From Setophaga petechia (Eukaryota > Chordata > Aves > Passeriformes > Parulidae): DNA of 64,000 nucleotides. The stretch lies in NCBI GenBank assembly GCA_024362935.1, contig JANCRA010000009.1, positions 11,674,001 to 11,738,000 of the forward strand, given 5' to 3'. The notes below the pieces were generated by a model that had not been told where the DNA came from, made no database searches, and saw only the letters and a program-made list of their open reading frames with translations. Made by a program: the position numbers and the translations under genes. Below are positions 27,882 to 38,300 of the stretch, piece after piece (position 1 is the first letter of the stretch; each line of letters opens with the position of its first letter).

Positions 27882-27887
27882 AGGCAC
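27882..27887. repeat. target-site duplication, right copy
   Basis: AGGCAC directly right of the LTR, pairing with AAGCAC at 27288-27293. The following CR1 sequence continues without loss. Confidence 0.7.
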
Positions 27888-28893
27888 AAAGCTCTAGTGA
27901 TTGGGGTGACATCAGGCTGATGACTGGTCACTACTGGGGTTCTGCATGGTTCCATCCTCACCCCTATTCTCTTCAACATCTTTATTCATGGGTTGGACAC
28001 AGGACCTGGAGGAATACTGTTTGCCAACAACATTGCACTGGGGAAAGCTGTCAAATCCCTAGCAGGCAGAGAGGAGCTGCAGAGACCTTGAGAAATTAAA
28101 GGGCAATGACAAACCAGACGAGGTTTGACAAGGAAAACTACAGGTGTCAGAATCTACACCTGGAATGGCAAAACCTTGCCTGTGTTTACAGACTGGAGAA
28201 TGAGTAGCTGGAGAGCAGCCCTGTCTAAAGGGACCTGGGGGTCCTGCTTGATCACAAGTTGAATGTAAGTCATTGTGCCCTGGCAGCCAGGAGGTCCAGG
28301 CATGTCCTGATTCATCAGGCACATCACCAGCTGGGCAAGGGAGGGGATTGTCCCTCTCTACTCTGAGCTGGGGTGGCCTCACATCAAGTGCTGGGGGCAG
28401 TTTTGGGCACCAAAATTTTAAAAAGACATTGAGCTATTGTAGAGCATCCAAAGGAGGGCCATGAGGATGCTGAGGGGTCTGGAAGGAAAGCTGCATGAGG
28501 AGTGGCTGAGGTCACCTGGTCTGTTCAGCCTGGAGGAGACTGGGGAGACCTTATGGTGGTCCTAAACATCCTCAAGAGGGGAACTGGAGGGGCAGGCACT
28601 GATCTCTTCCCTCTGGTAACTGGCGACAGTACTCAAGGAAACAGCATGAAACTGAACGAAGGCAGCTTTAGGTTGGATATCAGGAAAAAGTTTTTCACTC
28701 AGATGGTGGTTGGGCACTGGAACTGGCTCCCCAAAGAAGTGGTCACAGCACCAAGCCTGACAGAGTTCAAGAAGCATTTGGACAATGCTCTCAGACACAT
28801 GGTGTGATTATTGGGGTGTTCTGTGAAGGACCAGGAATTGGACTCAATGACCCTGATGGTTCCCTTCCAACTCAGCACATTTTGTAATTCTAT

Positions 28894-30138
28894 TTTCCCA
28901 TATTTCCAGTGGGGAACCCTAAAAAGAGAAGTAAGGAAGAAATAAGAGATTTAGCTGAGTAACAGCATCTATGAAAAAACCTGAGGAGGTGGTTCTTAAG
29001 TGCAAACTGGGATGACTACGATGATACAGAACTTTCTTACCATTGATTTCACTGCATTGCTACACTTTTATGCAACAATACTGCATAAGCATGCAGAGTA
29101 CCCCCTTCATTGGGTATCCCCCTTTAAATTCCAAATATGCTCCTACACTTCACACTGTAGGATCTGCAGCCTGCCAGGTATAAAATAGCTGACACTCAAT
29201 CTGTCCTTAGCAAATGAAAAATAGTCCTGATCTCTAAATACTGGTTCCTTCTGAAGCAAAGAAAAGGTGAAGTTTAAAAGACTGGAAAAACTACATTCAA
29301 GAACAATTAACATGAAAACTGTTGGTTGCTAGCAAGAACAGCTACACTAATGATTTTTATTACACACATGGTTTCTAATTTAAAAAGAGTCAGAATAGGT
29401 ACAAAAATGGCACATACACATGCTGAACACAACAAAGGTAGTGAACAATATACTTGAATGTGCATATATACATACTTCCATGGAAAATTAGTCACATGCT
29501 ACTTAATGATATGTCATAAATATACAACCACTTAACACTGATAGTAGTAGTGCTGCACCATAGTACGTTGTGGTACATTATGAAAGTCATGGCTAGTAAG
29601 CTTTAAATTCTAGATGATTTACTGATACTACAGCAGTGCTTGCTAAACCACTCATATAGACATGCCCTGACTGCTCAGGTATCCATAACATGAAATGAGA
29701 ACCCTAGAGCAGGATGGGGTGACTCAGTGCAAATAATAAAAGTTAATGCAAATTTTTTATCAATGGCCTTCTTACATGAGCACTATAAATAAATTATCTG
29801 CCTTTTCTTAAATCAGGATAATGAGTCTCCTGTAAAAACATCTACAGAAATTAGGAAATGCACATCTCCTGTGTTTGCATGACCCTGCAGAAAACCCTTC
29901 AAGTATTTTGTAACACTGATACATTTAACCTAACATAAGCCAAGACAGTCCAAGAAAACAGCCAATTTTATAATTCCAAAAATAAATGTTCTTTTAGAAC
30001 TAAACACTAAACTTTGGACTATTTTGGATGACTGGATAATATTTTAACACATTAAGCTCCTAATATATCTAATATGGCCGTGTCTTTAGGTCAATGATAC
30101 ACCAGATGAAGAAGTTACACAACAGCAAACAACCAAAC
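28894..30138. other. unique-looking DNA
   Basis: No gene or repeat was recognised between two CR1 fragments. Confidence 0.45.
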
Positions 30139-30250
30139 ACAGAATCATCAAGGTTGTAAGGGACCTTTTATGTAGTCCAAATTCCAGCACAGCACCTCAC
30201 AAACCATTCCTCAGCCATATTCACAAGTGCCAAACTAGACACATTTAATA
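30139..30250 (-). mobile_element. CR1 LINE 3' end fragment, diverged
   Basis: The plus strand reads 'cagaatcatcaaggttgtaa', then 'gggaccttttatgtagtcca', the reversed CR1 3' end of the type whose next block reads '...ccatattcacaagtgccaaa'. Only about 110 bp remain and divergence is high. Confidence 0.7.
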
Positions 30251-30956
30251 TAGGAAAAAGGTACAGAAATTAAACGAAACATTAACTAGAATAAATTTCT
30301 GGTCTGTTTAGCAGATAAGGTTCATTTCAGAACATTATATTATTTATCTAGAAATAAGGGGCTAAACAGCCTAATTTGGGCTGCATGCAAGACATGTCTG
30401 ATGGGGTTTTTTTTGGAGGGGGGGGGGTTTATGTTTTGTTACTTAGTCAGATCTCTCAAGCAGTTTTTTAAGAATCCAAGAAAAACATTATTTTATGTCC
30501 ATCAATAAATGGATCATTATGTCATAGAAACTCAGGGCTGTCTGTGCTCTGGTATAAATTGTCCATGGACTTCAGCTACTCAGGGATATTACTTCTTCAG
30601 ACAGGCCCAACCGCCTCAGGTGTACATATACTTGAGCATAAACAGTAATACTAAAGGCAAAATTTAGCTCTGCTGTATTTAGCAACACTGAAATATTTGA
30701 GAGATGCACATCTCAAAATACATAAAATCCACTTTAGATTTAGACATGGCTGCACTTGATTTCAAAGATGTTTTCAATTTGCATACTGACGAGCACTGTA
30801 TTATCTACACTCTTCAAAATTCAGAAAAAAATGCAGATAAAATAATCAGTCACTTCCTTTACTAATATAGTGCAATTCTAAATGCTTCAGTCCTAAGAAC
30901 AAGTAACAAGCTTGTTAAATGCCTTTAAGTAAATTTCTACAAACAAATAAGTAATG
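30251..30956. other. unique-looking DNA
   Basis: No gene was recognised. A mixed homopolymer of T then ten G lies near 30409-30428. Confidence 0.45.
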
Positions 30957-31776
30957 TAGAATCATTTAGGTTTCGAAAAACTTTTAAGATCACCCAGTTC
31001 ATGTGTTAACCAGTACTGTCAAGACTAGCACCCACCTATATTCCTCAGCGCCACATCTATATATCTTTTAAATATCTCCAAGGACAGAGAATCAACCATT
31101 TCACTCAGCAGCATGTTTCAATGCTTGACAATCTTTTCTGTAAGGAATTTTTTCCTACTATCCAGTCTAAACCTCCATTGGTGCAACTTAAGGATGCCTC
31201 TTTTCAATCCTATCACTTGCTACCTGGAGAGACTAATCCCTCCTTTCAGGTAGTTGCAGAGAATTCCTGTCCTGAGCCTCCTTTTCTCCAGGTCAAATAC
31301 TCCCAGCTCCCTCAGCCCCTCGTCATAGGCATTGCATTCCAGACCCTTCCCCAGCTCTGTTTCCCTTCCCTGGACATGCTCCAGCACCTCAATGTCCTCC
31401 TTGTAGTGAGGAGCCCAGAACTGAACACGGGATTGGAGCTGTGGCCTCACCAGCGCTGAGTACAGGGGCACAATCACTGCCCTGGTCCTGCTGGCCACAC
31501 TATGGCTGATACAAGCCTGGATGACATCGGCCAAGAACTTGAGCTGCTCACATCCTGCTGCTGTTTTCCAGCACCCCCAGGTCCTTTTCCACCAGGCAGC
31601 TTCCCAGCCACTGCCCCCAGCCTGTCGTGCTACATATGGTTGTTGTGTCCCGAGTGCAAGACACTGCCCTTCTTTCTCTTTGTTAAACTTCACACAACTG
31701 GTGCCTGTGCAGAACTTTTCTGCCCTCCAGAAGATCAATGCTCCCACCCAGCATGGCCTCACCTGCAGACTGACTG

Positions 31777-31782
31777 AGGGTG
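31777..31782. repeat. target-site duplication, left copy
   Basis: AGGGTG immediately left of the 31783-32143 LTR, identical to the copy at 32144-32149. Confidence 0.85.
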
Positions 31783-31962
31783 TGTCACCACACATCACAG
31801 TCAAGATAGCCACCATACAGTTTCAGAAGGCTTTAAGCATTTGCCCATACAGACTAACACCTTACCTCATCAGATAGCTTCAAGCACCCACCGACACAGA
31901 GCAACATCATGTCACTTAAGAAGGCCCCAAGAATCTGCTCTTTCTTGCTCTTTAGCCCAGCC

Positions 31963-31969
31963 TTTTATA
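31963..31969 (-). promoter_or_regulatory. LTR TATA box
   Basis: TATAAAA on the minus strand within GGGGTATAAAAGGCTG, a consensus-quality TATA box in the centre of the 361-bp LTR. Confidence 0.75.
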
Positions 31970-32084
31970 CCCCTCATGTTAATGCACTGCACCTGTGTGC
32001 CCTTTCCTGATAGGTCAGTGCACCTCAGCACGTCATGGCTCGTTACCTCCAATGCTGCTCACCTGCCCTGCACAGCTGTAGCCC

Positions 32085-32089
32085 ATTGG
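32085..32089 (-). promoter_or_regulatory. LTR CCAAT box
   Basis: CCAAT on the minus strand, about 115 bp upstream of the TATA box of the same LTR. The position fits a U3 promoter element. Confidence 0.5.
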
Positions 32090-32143
32090 GGACCAGGCTC
32101 GGCCACAATCTCACTCCCAATTACCACAACCTGTGTACCTACA

Positions 32144-32149
32144 AGGGTG
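32144..32149. repeat. target-site duplication, right copy
   Basis: AGGGTG immediately right of the LTR, identical to 31777-31782. The CR1 then continues ('cactaagtcccctagttcgg'). Confidence 0.85.
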
Positions 32150-33015
32150 CACTAAGTCCCCTAGTTCGGGTCCTTGATGGAGACACTAAATACGGCTGGT
32201 CCCAGTACTGAGCCCTGGGGAACACCGCTGGTGTCTGGCCACCAGTAGGATGTAACTCCAATCTCCAGCACTCTCTGGCCAGTCAGTTTTTTACCCAGCA
32301 AATAGTGCACTTGTCCAAGCTATGATCAGCCAGCTTCTCCAGGATAATGCTGTGAGAAACAGTTTGAAAAGCTTTACTGAAGTCTAGGTAGATAGCATCG
32401 AGAGCTTTTCCCTTATCCAGTAAGTGGGTCACCCTGTTACAGAAAGAGATTAGCTTGGCCAAGCAAGTCATGTCTTTCACAAACTCCTGCTGGCTGAGCC
32501 TGATGCCCTGCTTGCCCTAAACATGCCATGTGATGGTTCTCAACATGATCTGTTCCATGACCTTCCCTGACACTGAGGTCAGGCTGACAGGCCTGTAGTT
32601 CCCTGGATCCTCCTTCTGACTATTCTGTTAAATGGGCGTCCCCTTTGCTAACCTCCAGTCAACTGGGACCTCCCCAGTTAGCCAGAGCTGCTGGTAAATG
32701 ATGGGAAGTAGCTCTGTGAACACTTCTGCCAGCTCCCTCAGTAACTTTGAGATGGATTCTATTCAGTTCCATAGATTTACACGTCTTGAATGCTGTAGCA
32801 GGTTGCAGACCATTTCCTCTTGGATCATTCATTCTGCTCCCCATCATCCAGCTCAGGGGTCTGAGTACCCTGAGAACAACAGGTCTTACTATTAAAGGCT
32901 GAGTCAAAGATGGCATTAAGTACCTCAACCTCTTCCTCATCCTTTGCAACTATCCATGAAAGCATGGAGATTGTCCTAAGATCTGTTTTTGTTATTAACA
33001 TATTTATGAATGCAC

Positions 33016-34849
33016 CATGGTAATTAAGTCAAATTTTCCAAAACCAATCAGGAAGTACAAGTAGTCATCTTCTGCTAACACAGGAGTTTGTCTCAGAAGT
33101 AGGAAAGAATCATGAAGGGTTTTCAGTCAATGCTGAAATCCTAAATGGCTGAAAAAAGGAAAATTCAGTCTATACTTTAGTATTACTATTTAGAGTATCT
33201 CAAATTCAGGTAATTAAGTTGATCTACCTAAGCACATGATAACTCGCCCTTGCCTAGCTACACAAAACCAGAATATGCCGGGGCACATTCTTCAAGGCCT
33301 AGAAAGCAAATGCTATAAGCATATAATGTCTGACCTTGCCCTTCCATTGCTGCTTTCTCACAATATTACACTAAAAATTAAAGATTTATTATGTACCTCA
33401 GTGATGTTCTAGGTTTCTTTGTCTTTTTTTAATTTTAAGAAGATTGCTTACAATTTTGTTCAAGTTGTAGCCAACAATTGCTTAAAGTTGCAGACAATAA
33501 TTTTTGAAATATAACAATGAAGCCTTTCCCTCACTGTATTGCAAACAGATTTCTAGAAGACTCAGGTCAAGATGAATGAATGTCATCCAAATCAAGGATC
33601 ATCAAAAATCTCTGCAGTTTTCACACAAGGCATGTCTCTGGCTTAATCTTATTTAACAACAAACTGTTTCTTAGCAAGCCCCAAACAATCCCAACCTCAG
33701 GTATTGTCTCCAAAGCTAATGAGCCATGGCACAGAACAGCTCCCCTCTTTGGTTCAGGGGCAGGTCTCCTAGTTGAAGTTCTTATTTAGGATAATAATAT
33801 TTCATTAACCAGTTTGGTTATCCTGCTCTGTTTAAACTAGTTTAGAGGGGAGGGGGAATAATACTTATAAATAGACTAATTTATGTATTAGATTGACTTC
33901 AAAATGAGTACAGCTTCAAGCCCTTTTTCCTGCTTCACAGCAAAGTTGGGAGCAAACATCTATTTCTAGAAGGCCATTATAGCTCCCCTTCAGCTTCTTA
34001 AATCTGACAAAAGAAGCTGAAGAATTAAAGAAGTACTATGAATGCTGGAACTGTAGTGCTGTAGTGGGAGAACGGGATTAGCATGCTAACAGGAAAGCAA
34101 ACAGAACACTTCCCACCTACACAGAGCTGTATGACAAAAATAATATCAGAGGTAATGTCAGATCACCAGTGTCAGCAGGAGTAGAAGAGAACTGCACATT
34201 AATACCACCACATAGGAGTAGACATATCAAAGATATTACTTCTGTCTTCCCTCTTACCTCTCCCTCATGAGAGGAATTTAATTAGGGGTTTAATTAAAGC
34301 CTAAGACCAGAATAAAGGTTTTCATATCGAAAGAGTTCATAAAAAGCTGCCATACAAGGTCAGACAAAAACACATCTATCTAAAAAATACCTGTTTATTA
34401 ACAAGCTATCAAAAGATACCATGGAAAAAAAATAAGCATAGGGTAAGTATGTACATTGCTTGGCCTAATTTCCTCTCCAGAACCTCCAGCATTTTCTTGA
34501 AACTTCTTGAGCTAGTGGGTATATATTTGTATGTGATGGCTTCTGCTGCAAAAGCCCATAGCAAATTGTCTCAGAACTTAACTACACATGATGTTGAAAA
34601 GTATCTTGAATTTTCAATGCTTTTACTTGTTAGATTAACATAACTCCTACTTAGAAGCAATAGCAAATCCGTTCAATTCTGTATCATTATTTCAGCAGAA
34701 CTCTACCCTACTGGCATGCTGCTCTGATCTTTTCCTTTCAAACACATTTGTAATGATTCCTTAACTTCCCTTTTGCAACTGAGGCTTGAACTAACATTTT
34801 TATAATTTTCAAGGTTTCCTTCTCTATGTAGTAACAATCAACTGAAGGA
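33016..34849. other. unique-looking DNA
   Basis: No gene or repeat was recognised. Confidence 0.45.
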
Positions 34850-35345
34850 CATTAGATCAATATGTAGTGTTAGGATTATTCCCTCTCTATATACATACTA
34901 ATTTATACTGAACTGCATTATATCAGTTGGATTTTTTTTACTTATCCTGAATTATTCTGTAGTATCTGCAAACTTTGACATCTCATTATTCATTCTTCTA
35001 AATAATTTATGAATACATTAAGAGCACAGGCCTCAGTTCAGATCCTTATGGGATTCCATTGATGACCTCCCTTCAGTATGAAATCAGGGCACTTATTTTT
35101 GTTCTTTTCATTGTACATCTCAAGCAGTCTTTACACATGTAAGAGTTTCTCATTATATCATGGTACCTTAAATTCTTTGAAGAGCCTCTGGTGAAAAATC
35201 TAGCCAAAAACATTGCATAATATTAAATGTTCATATACACAGTTTCCTTCAGAAAATGCTGCTCCTTAAAATATGTTGAAATGTTTTCAGTGTTCACCCA
35301 CATGGTCTCTTATTTTGAACAGTGATTTCTTGCTGCTTGACCTGA
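34850..35345 (-). mobile_element. ancient CR1/L3-like LINE fragment
   Basis: This is a highly diverged minus-strand CR1-type fragment. On the plus strand recognisable pieces occur in the expected order. 'tagtatctgcaaactttgac' lies near 34965 and 'aaataatttatgaatacatt' near 35000. 'gatccttatgggattccatt' lies near 35041 and 'tcaagcagtctttacacatg' near 35121. 'gaagagcctctggtgaaaaa' follows near 35178. Divergence is far higher than in the 17.6-kb copy, implying insertion before the radiation of modern birds. Both ends are approximate. Confidence 0.7.
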
Positions 35346-38300
35346 AACTCCACTGATATCCTCAGAACCATATTCACTATAATATACTATAAATGCGTTT
35401 CTTCATATTTGAACTCCTTAGAAAGGCTAGAGAAGATTACTAGCTACTTACTAGATACTATCATTAGATACTTACTAGTTGCTGCTAATGGCACGACATG
35501 TACGGTTCTGCAAGGGCCAGCAGACTGTGACCAAGCAAGCAGCACACCAGGTAAAGGCTATAGAAAGAATGGTCTCGTGCTGCTGAGCACACTGCTGACT
35601 CACTCAGGCAGCAAGGAACAGAATGCTGCACTGCAAGCCCAGCTGACTCATGCAGCCCGACAGCCGCTGGGTCCCCAGTAACACATACTCACCTTTAATG
35701 GAATCACCCCGAAACACTTCACATCTTGAACTTGGGAACAACAAAAACCTCAAGGTAACAGTTTAGGTCAAGGAATTTCTTTATTTGTTTATTTTTAAGG
35801 TAATAGTTCTAATGAGGGAGTCTGCTCTGATAATGCTATTTATGCCTGGGAGAAAAAGCACACACCGCACACCTGTCACATTGTTGAGGGACTGCTGGAA
35901 GGTCAACCCACGCTATGTGCCAAGCAGCTGTCCACAAGAGATGAGGGTGATGCAAGAAATTGTTCCCTCAAAAGTCAGACAACAGCTATGGAAATCAGGT
36001 CTACAATTTTGTTTGCATGCTTGTTTCCCAACAATTAAACTTCTACATGTTGTAGGACATGTCCTACTTTATTTAGGAAAAAAACCCCAAGAACAGACAC
36101 CAATCTCCCCAGATGAAACTACACATTCCCTAGACAAAAATTACCTGAAGCATACTAGGTTAATATACAGGTCAATGTGGGCTGAGAAAAAAAAAGTCTT
36201 TAACATTCTCTCTTTTTCTCTGCTTCCTAAGATACTCATTAAGTAACAGATGTTGCACTCATTTATCAGCAAGTGGAAACAACAGACTGATGATTTTATC
36301 TGTCACTAGTTACCACAGAGGAGGACATTAGAGGCACTGTTTGGAGTATTTCCAATCTGATTTTGTGACATCATACTGCATTGAGTAGACTGCAGGCAAC
36401 ACTGAAACACCGGACTGTTGTTGAAGAATTACCAAGTCCTAGTACCACATTAGCTGGGGTCTGTATTAGATTCATAAAGCTTTTCAAAATTTTTATTTAA
36501 TCAACCTCTGATTCAAAAAAAAAAAAAAAAAGCCAGCATTAGATCTCTTTAGAACAAGAAGTAAAACATCATGTATGAGAGCTATATTTTTAAAATTATT
36601 ATTTAAAAATCACTTTAAGTATTCTAACATGAAAGTGAAGAAAAAGGGATCAAACAGAATCTGATACTTCTCAGGACTTGGAACATCAATCTCCTTGGAC
36701 AACAATCCTCAGAATAAGCAAATGAAAACAAACATTTTGGTTTTAGGCACCTTTTAACAGTCACTGTATTGAATACTTGAACACAGTTGGTTTACTATTT
36801 ATAAATTTCCATATAAATTTTAATACAACTTCCTGAACTGTAAATTGCAACACTCTTAAATATATAAATTATATGCTTTCCTAACATAAATTCTTACAAA
36901 TAATTGTTCTTCACTGCTAGTCAAATAAGATCATTCCTTCCTCATAAACACCAATACCCAGAGTGACCCTGGGCAAACCATATCACCCGAAATAGGTAAA
37001 ATTAAGTCTAAACCAGATTTTCAACTGCAGTTTTACAGAGACATGTCTGATTCTTTCTTGGATGCAATTGTGATGTTTAGAAGCATCATAATCTTTGAAA
37101 ATTTAGAAGACCTAGATAATCAAACTTTTACGTTCATCAAAACAAAGCTATTACACTGATGCAGAACTGCTTTGGCACAGTTCCTCAGGATTGTTTTCAT
37201 TTACCTTTCTAATTGTATACCACCCATACCTGTTCTATCTTTTAGTCAAAAACCCCTTATTCCCTCTTTAGATTTTCATTGTCACTTTTATTACTTATTA
37301 GCTAGTTGATGAGAAGAAGGTTATGGTAAAAAAAATCTGAAAAGAAAGGAGTAAGGCAAAACAGTGATCTTTCTCTGGATGCTGAATATATGTCAATAAT
37401 CCCCACAGCCTCCAATTACAGGTTCATCTCATTCCTAACAGAAAATCTTTAATAATCTTATCAGTAAATTAAAATCTTCTTTAAACACCTTATTCCCAAG
37501 CAAATTTAATTTCACATTTAATTTACAGTCATTCATGTCCAGTGAAGAAGCAAGAACTTTTTTGTGGCCATTTTATCTTTACAATGTAACTTTAGAAATT
37601 AGACAATCCTCTGAGTAGTATGTGACATAGAGTAAGATTTGAGATATTTTGACTATTTTTCCTGGTCTTTCTAAATTATTTAAGAAGTCACTGGTGCATT
37701 CTAGTGGTATCACAAACAAAATGACAAACCTTCCCTGCCCTAATGCCCCCACAACCCCTCCCATCCCCCTCCAAAAATCTTTTTACTTTTTGATGTTCAA
37801 CATGTTACCTAAGATACCAATTTGTTCAATCCAAAAACCTGTTCATCAGTGGCCAGATCTAGTTCTTCCTCATCTTAATAATTTTAAAATTTACTGAGTA
37901 CATTTTCTAAAATCTAGCAGTATAGCAATTTTTGTTTTCAATTTTTTTTAAGCTGAAAAAAGTTTCTTCAGTTATGACTATGTAAATAAAGCCCTGAAGC
38001 TAATCTGGCTGCAGTGGCACAAGGTGGGCATGTGTTGTACAACAACTGATACATGGCTGAAGAAAAATTAAAAAAAAAGATGATGGACAAAGTAGGACAT
38101 AACAGTGATGCTGTAACAGAAATAAAATGTGATCATCCAGTGTTACAAGCTCTTAATGCTCCACTGCTGTAACTGTGGTTGGATTTTGATCCTGGCTGAC
38201 TGCTCCTTAAGAACAGCCAAAGGCAATGCTTCCACCTTTGCTGACAGTGATAAGGTATGTACCCAGCAGGTGGCACATAACCTTTTTCTTCCCCTATATG

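Larger units (their letters stand above)
26950..28893 (+). mobile_element. CR1 LINE, interrupted by a solo LTR
   Basis: A plus-strand CR1 of about 1.35 kb once the inserted LTR at 27294-27881 is removed. The left part reads as ORF2 finger/palm (GPDGIH-like near 26975, then a ...FYNRVTHLLDLGK-like segment near 27100-27135). The right part resumes with 'gtgacatcaggctgatgact' and 'cttcaacatctttattcatg'. The reverse-transcriptase catalytic pair reads as two asparagines (AAC AAC at 28026-28031) instead of aspartates, so the enzyme is dead besides being frameshifted. It ends with the 3' UTR ('ggaattggactcaatgaccc') and a tail near 28893. A deletion relative to full CR1 lies around 27060-27085. The left boundary is approximate. 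Confidence 0.9.
31783..32143 (-). mobile_element. solo LTR, endogenous retrovirus, minus strand
   Basis: A compact 361-bp solitary LTR inserted in the CR1. It has canonical TG...CA ends (plus strand TGTCACC ... CCTACA) and a perfect 6-bp target duplication AGGGTG on both sides, so the insertion boundaries are exact. On the minus strand it carries CCAAT (32085-32089), then TATAAAA (31963-31969) about 115 bp downstream. This promoter order and spacing set its orientation as minus. No canonical AATAAA was found in the remaining 180 bp. There is no internal viral sequence. The 6-bp duplication points to a class II type integrase; the named family is unknown to me. Confidence 0.87.
30957..33015 (-). 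mobile_element. CR1 LINE, longest copy, interrupted by a solo LTR
   Basis: A minus-strand CR1 of about 1.7 kb after removing the nested LTR at 31783-32143. Read on the minus strand it runs from the reverse-transcriptase palm to the 3' UTR. A clear segment at about 32283-32480 contains the ...YLDFSKAFQTVSHS-like motif. The ORF2 C-terminal portion at 31220-31775 includes ...[23 protein letters not shown] sequence. The 3' end near 30957 is diverged ('agaatcatttaggtttcgaa'). Stops and frameshifts occur throughout. The open frames of up to 198 codons in this interval are remnants of CR1 ORF2 or antisense shadows of it, not host genes. Confidence 0.92.

Noticed and set aside
28502..28807. 101-codon plus-strand frame.
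   Set aside because: Residual CR1 ORF2 C-terminal coding sequence, not a host gene.
31220..31816. 198-codon minus-strand open frame.
   Set aside because: It is decayed CR1 ORF2 sequence (sequence similar to ...LYSALVRP... and the following block), running into the nested LTR.
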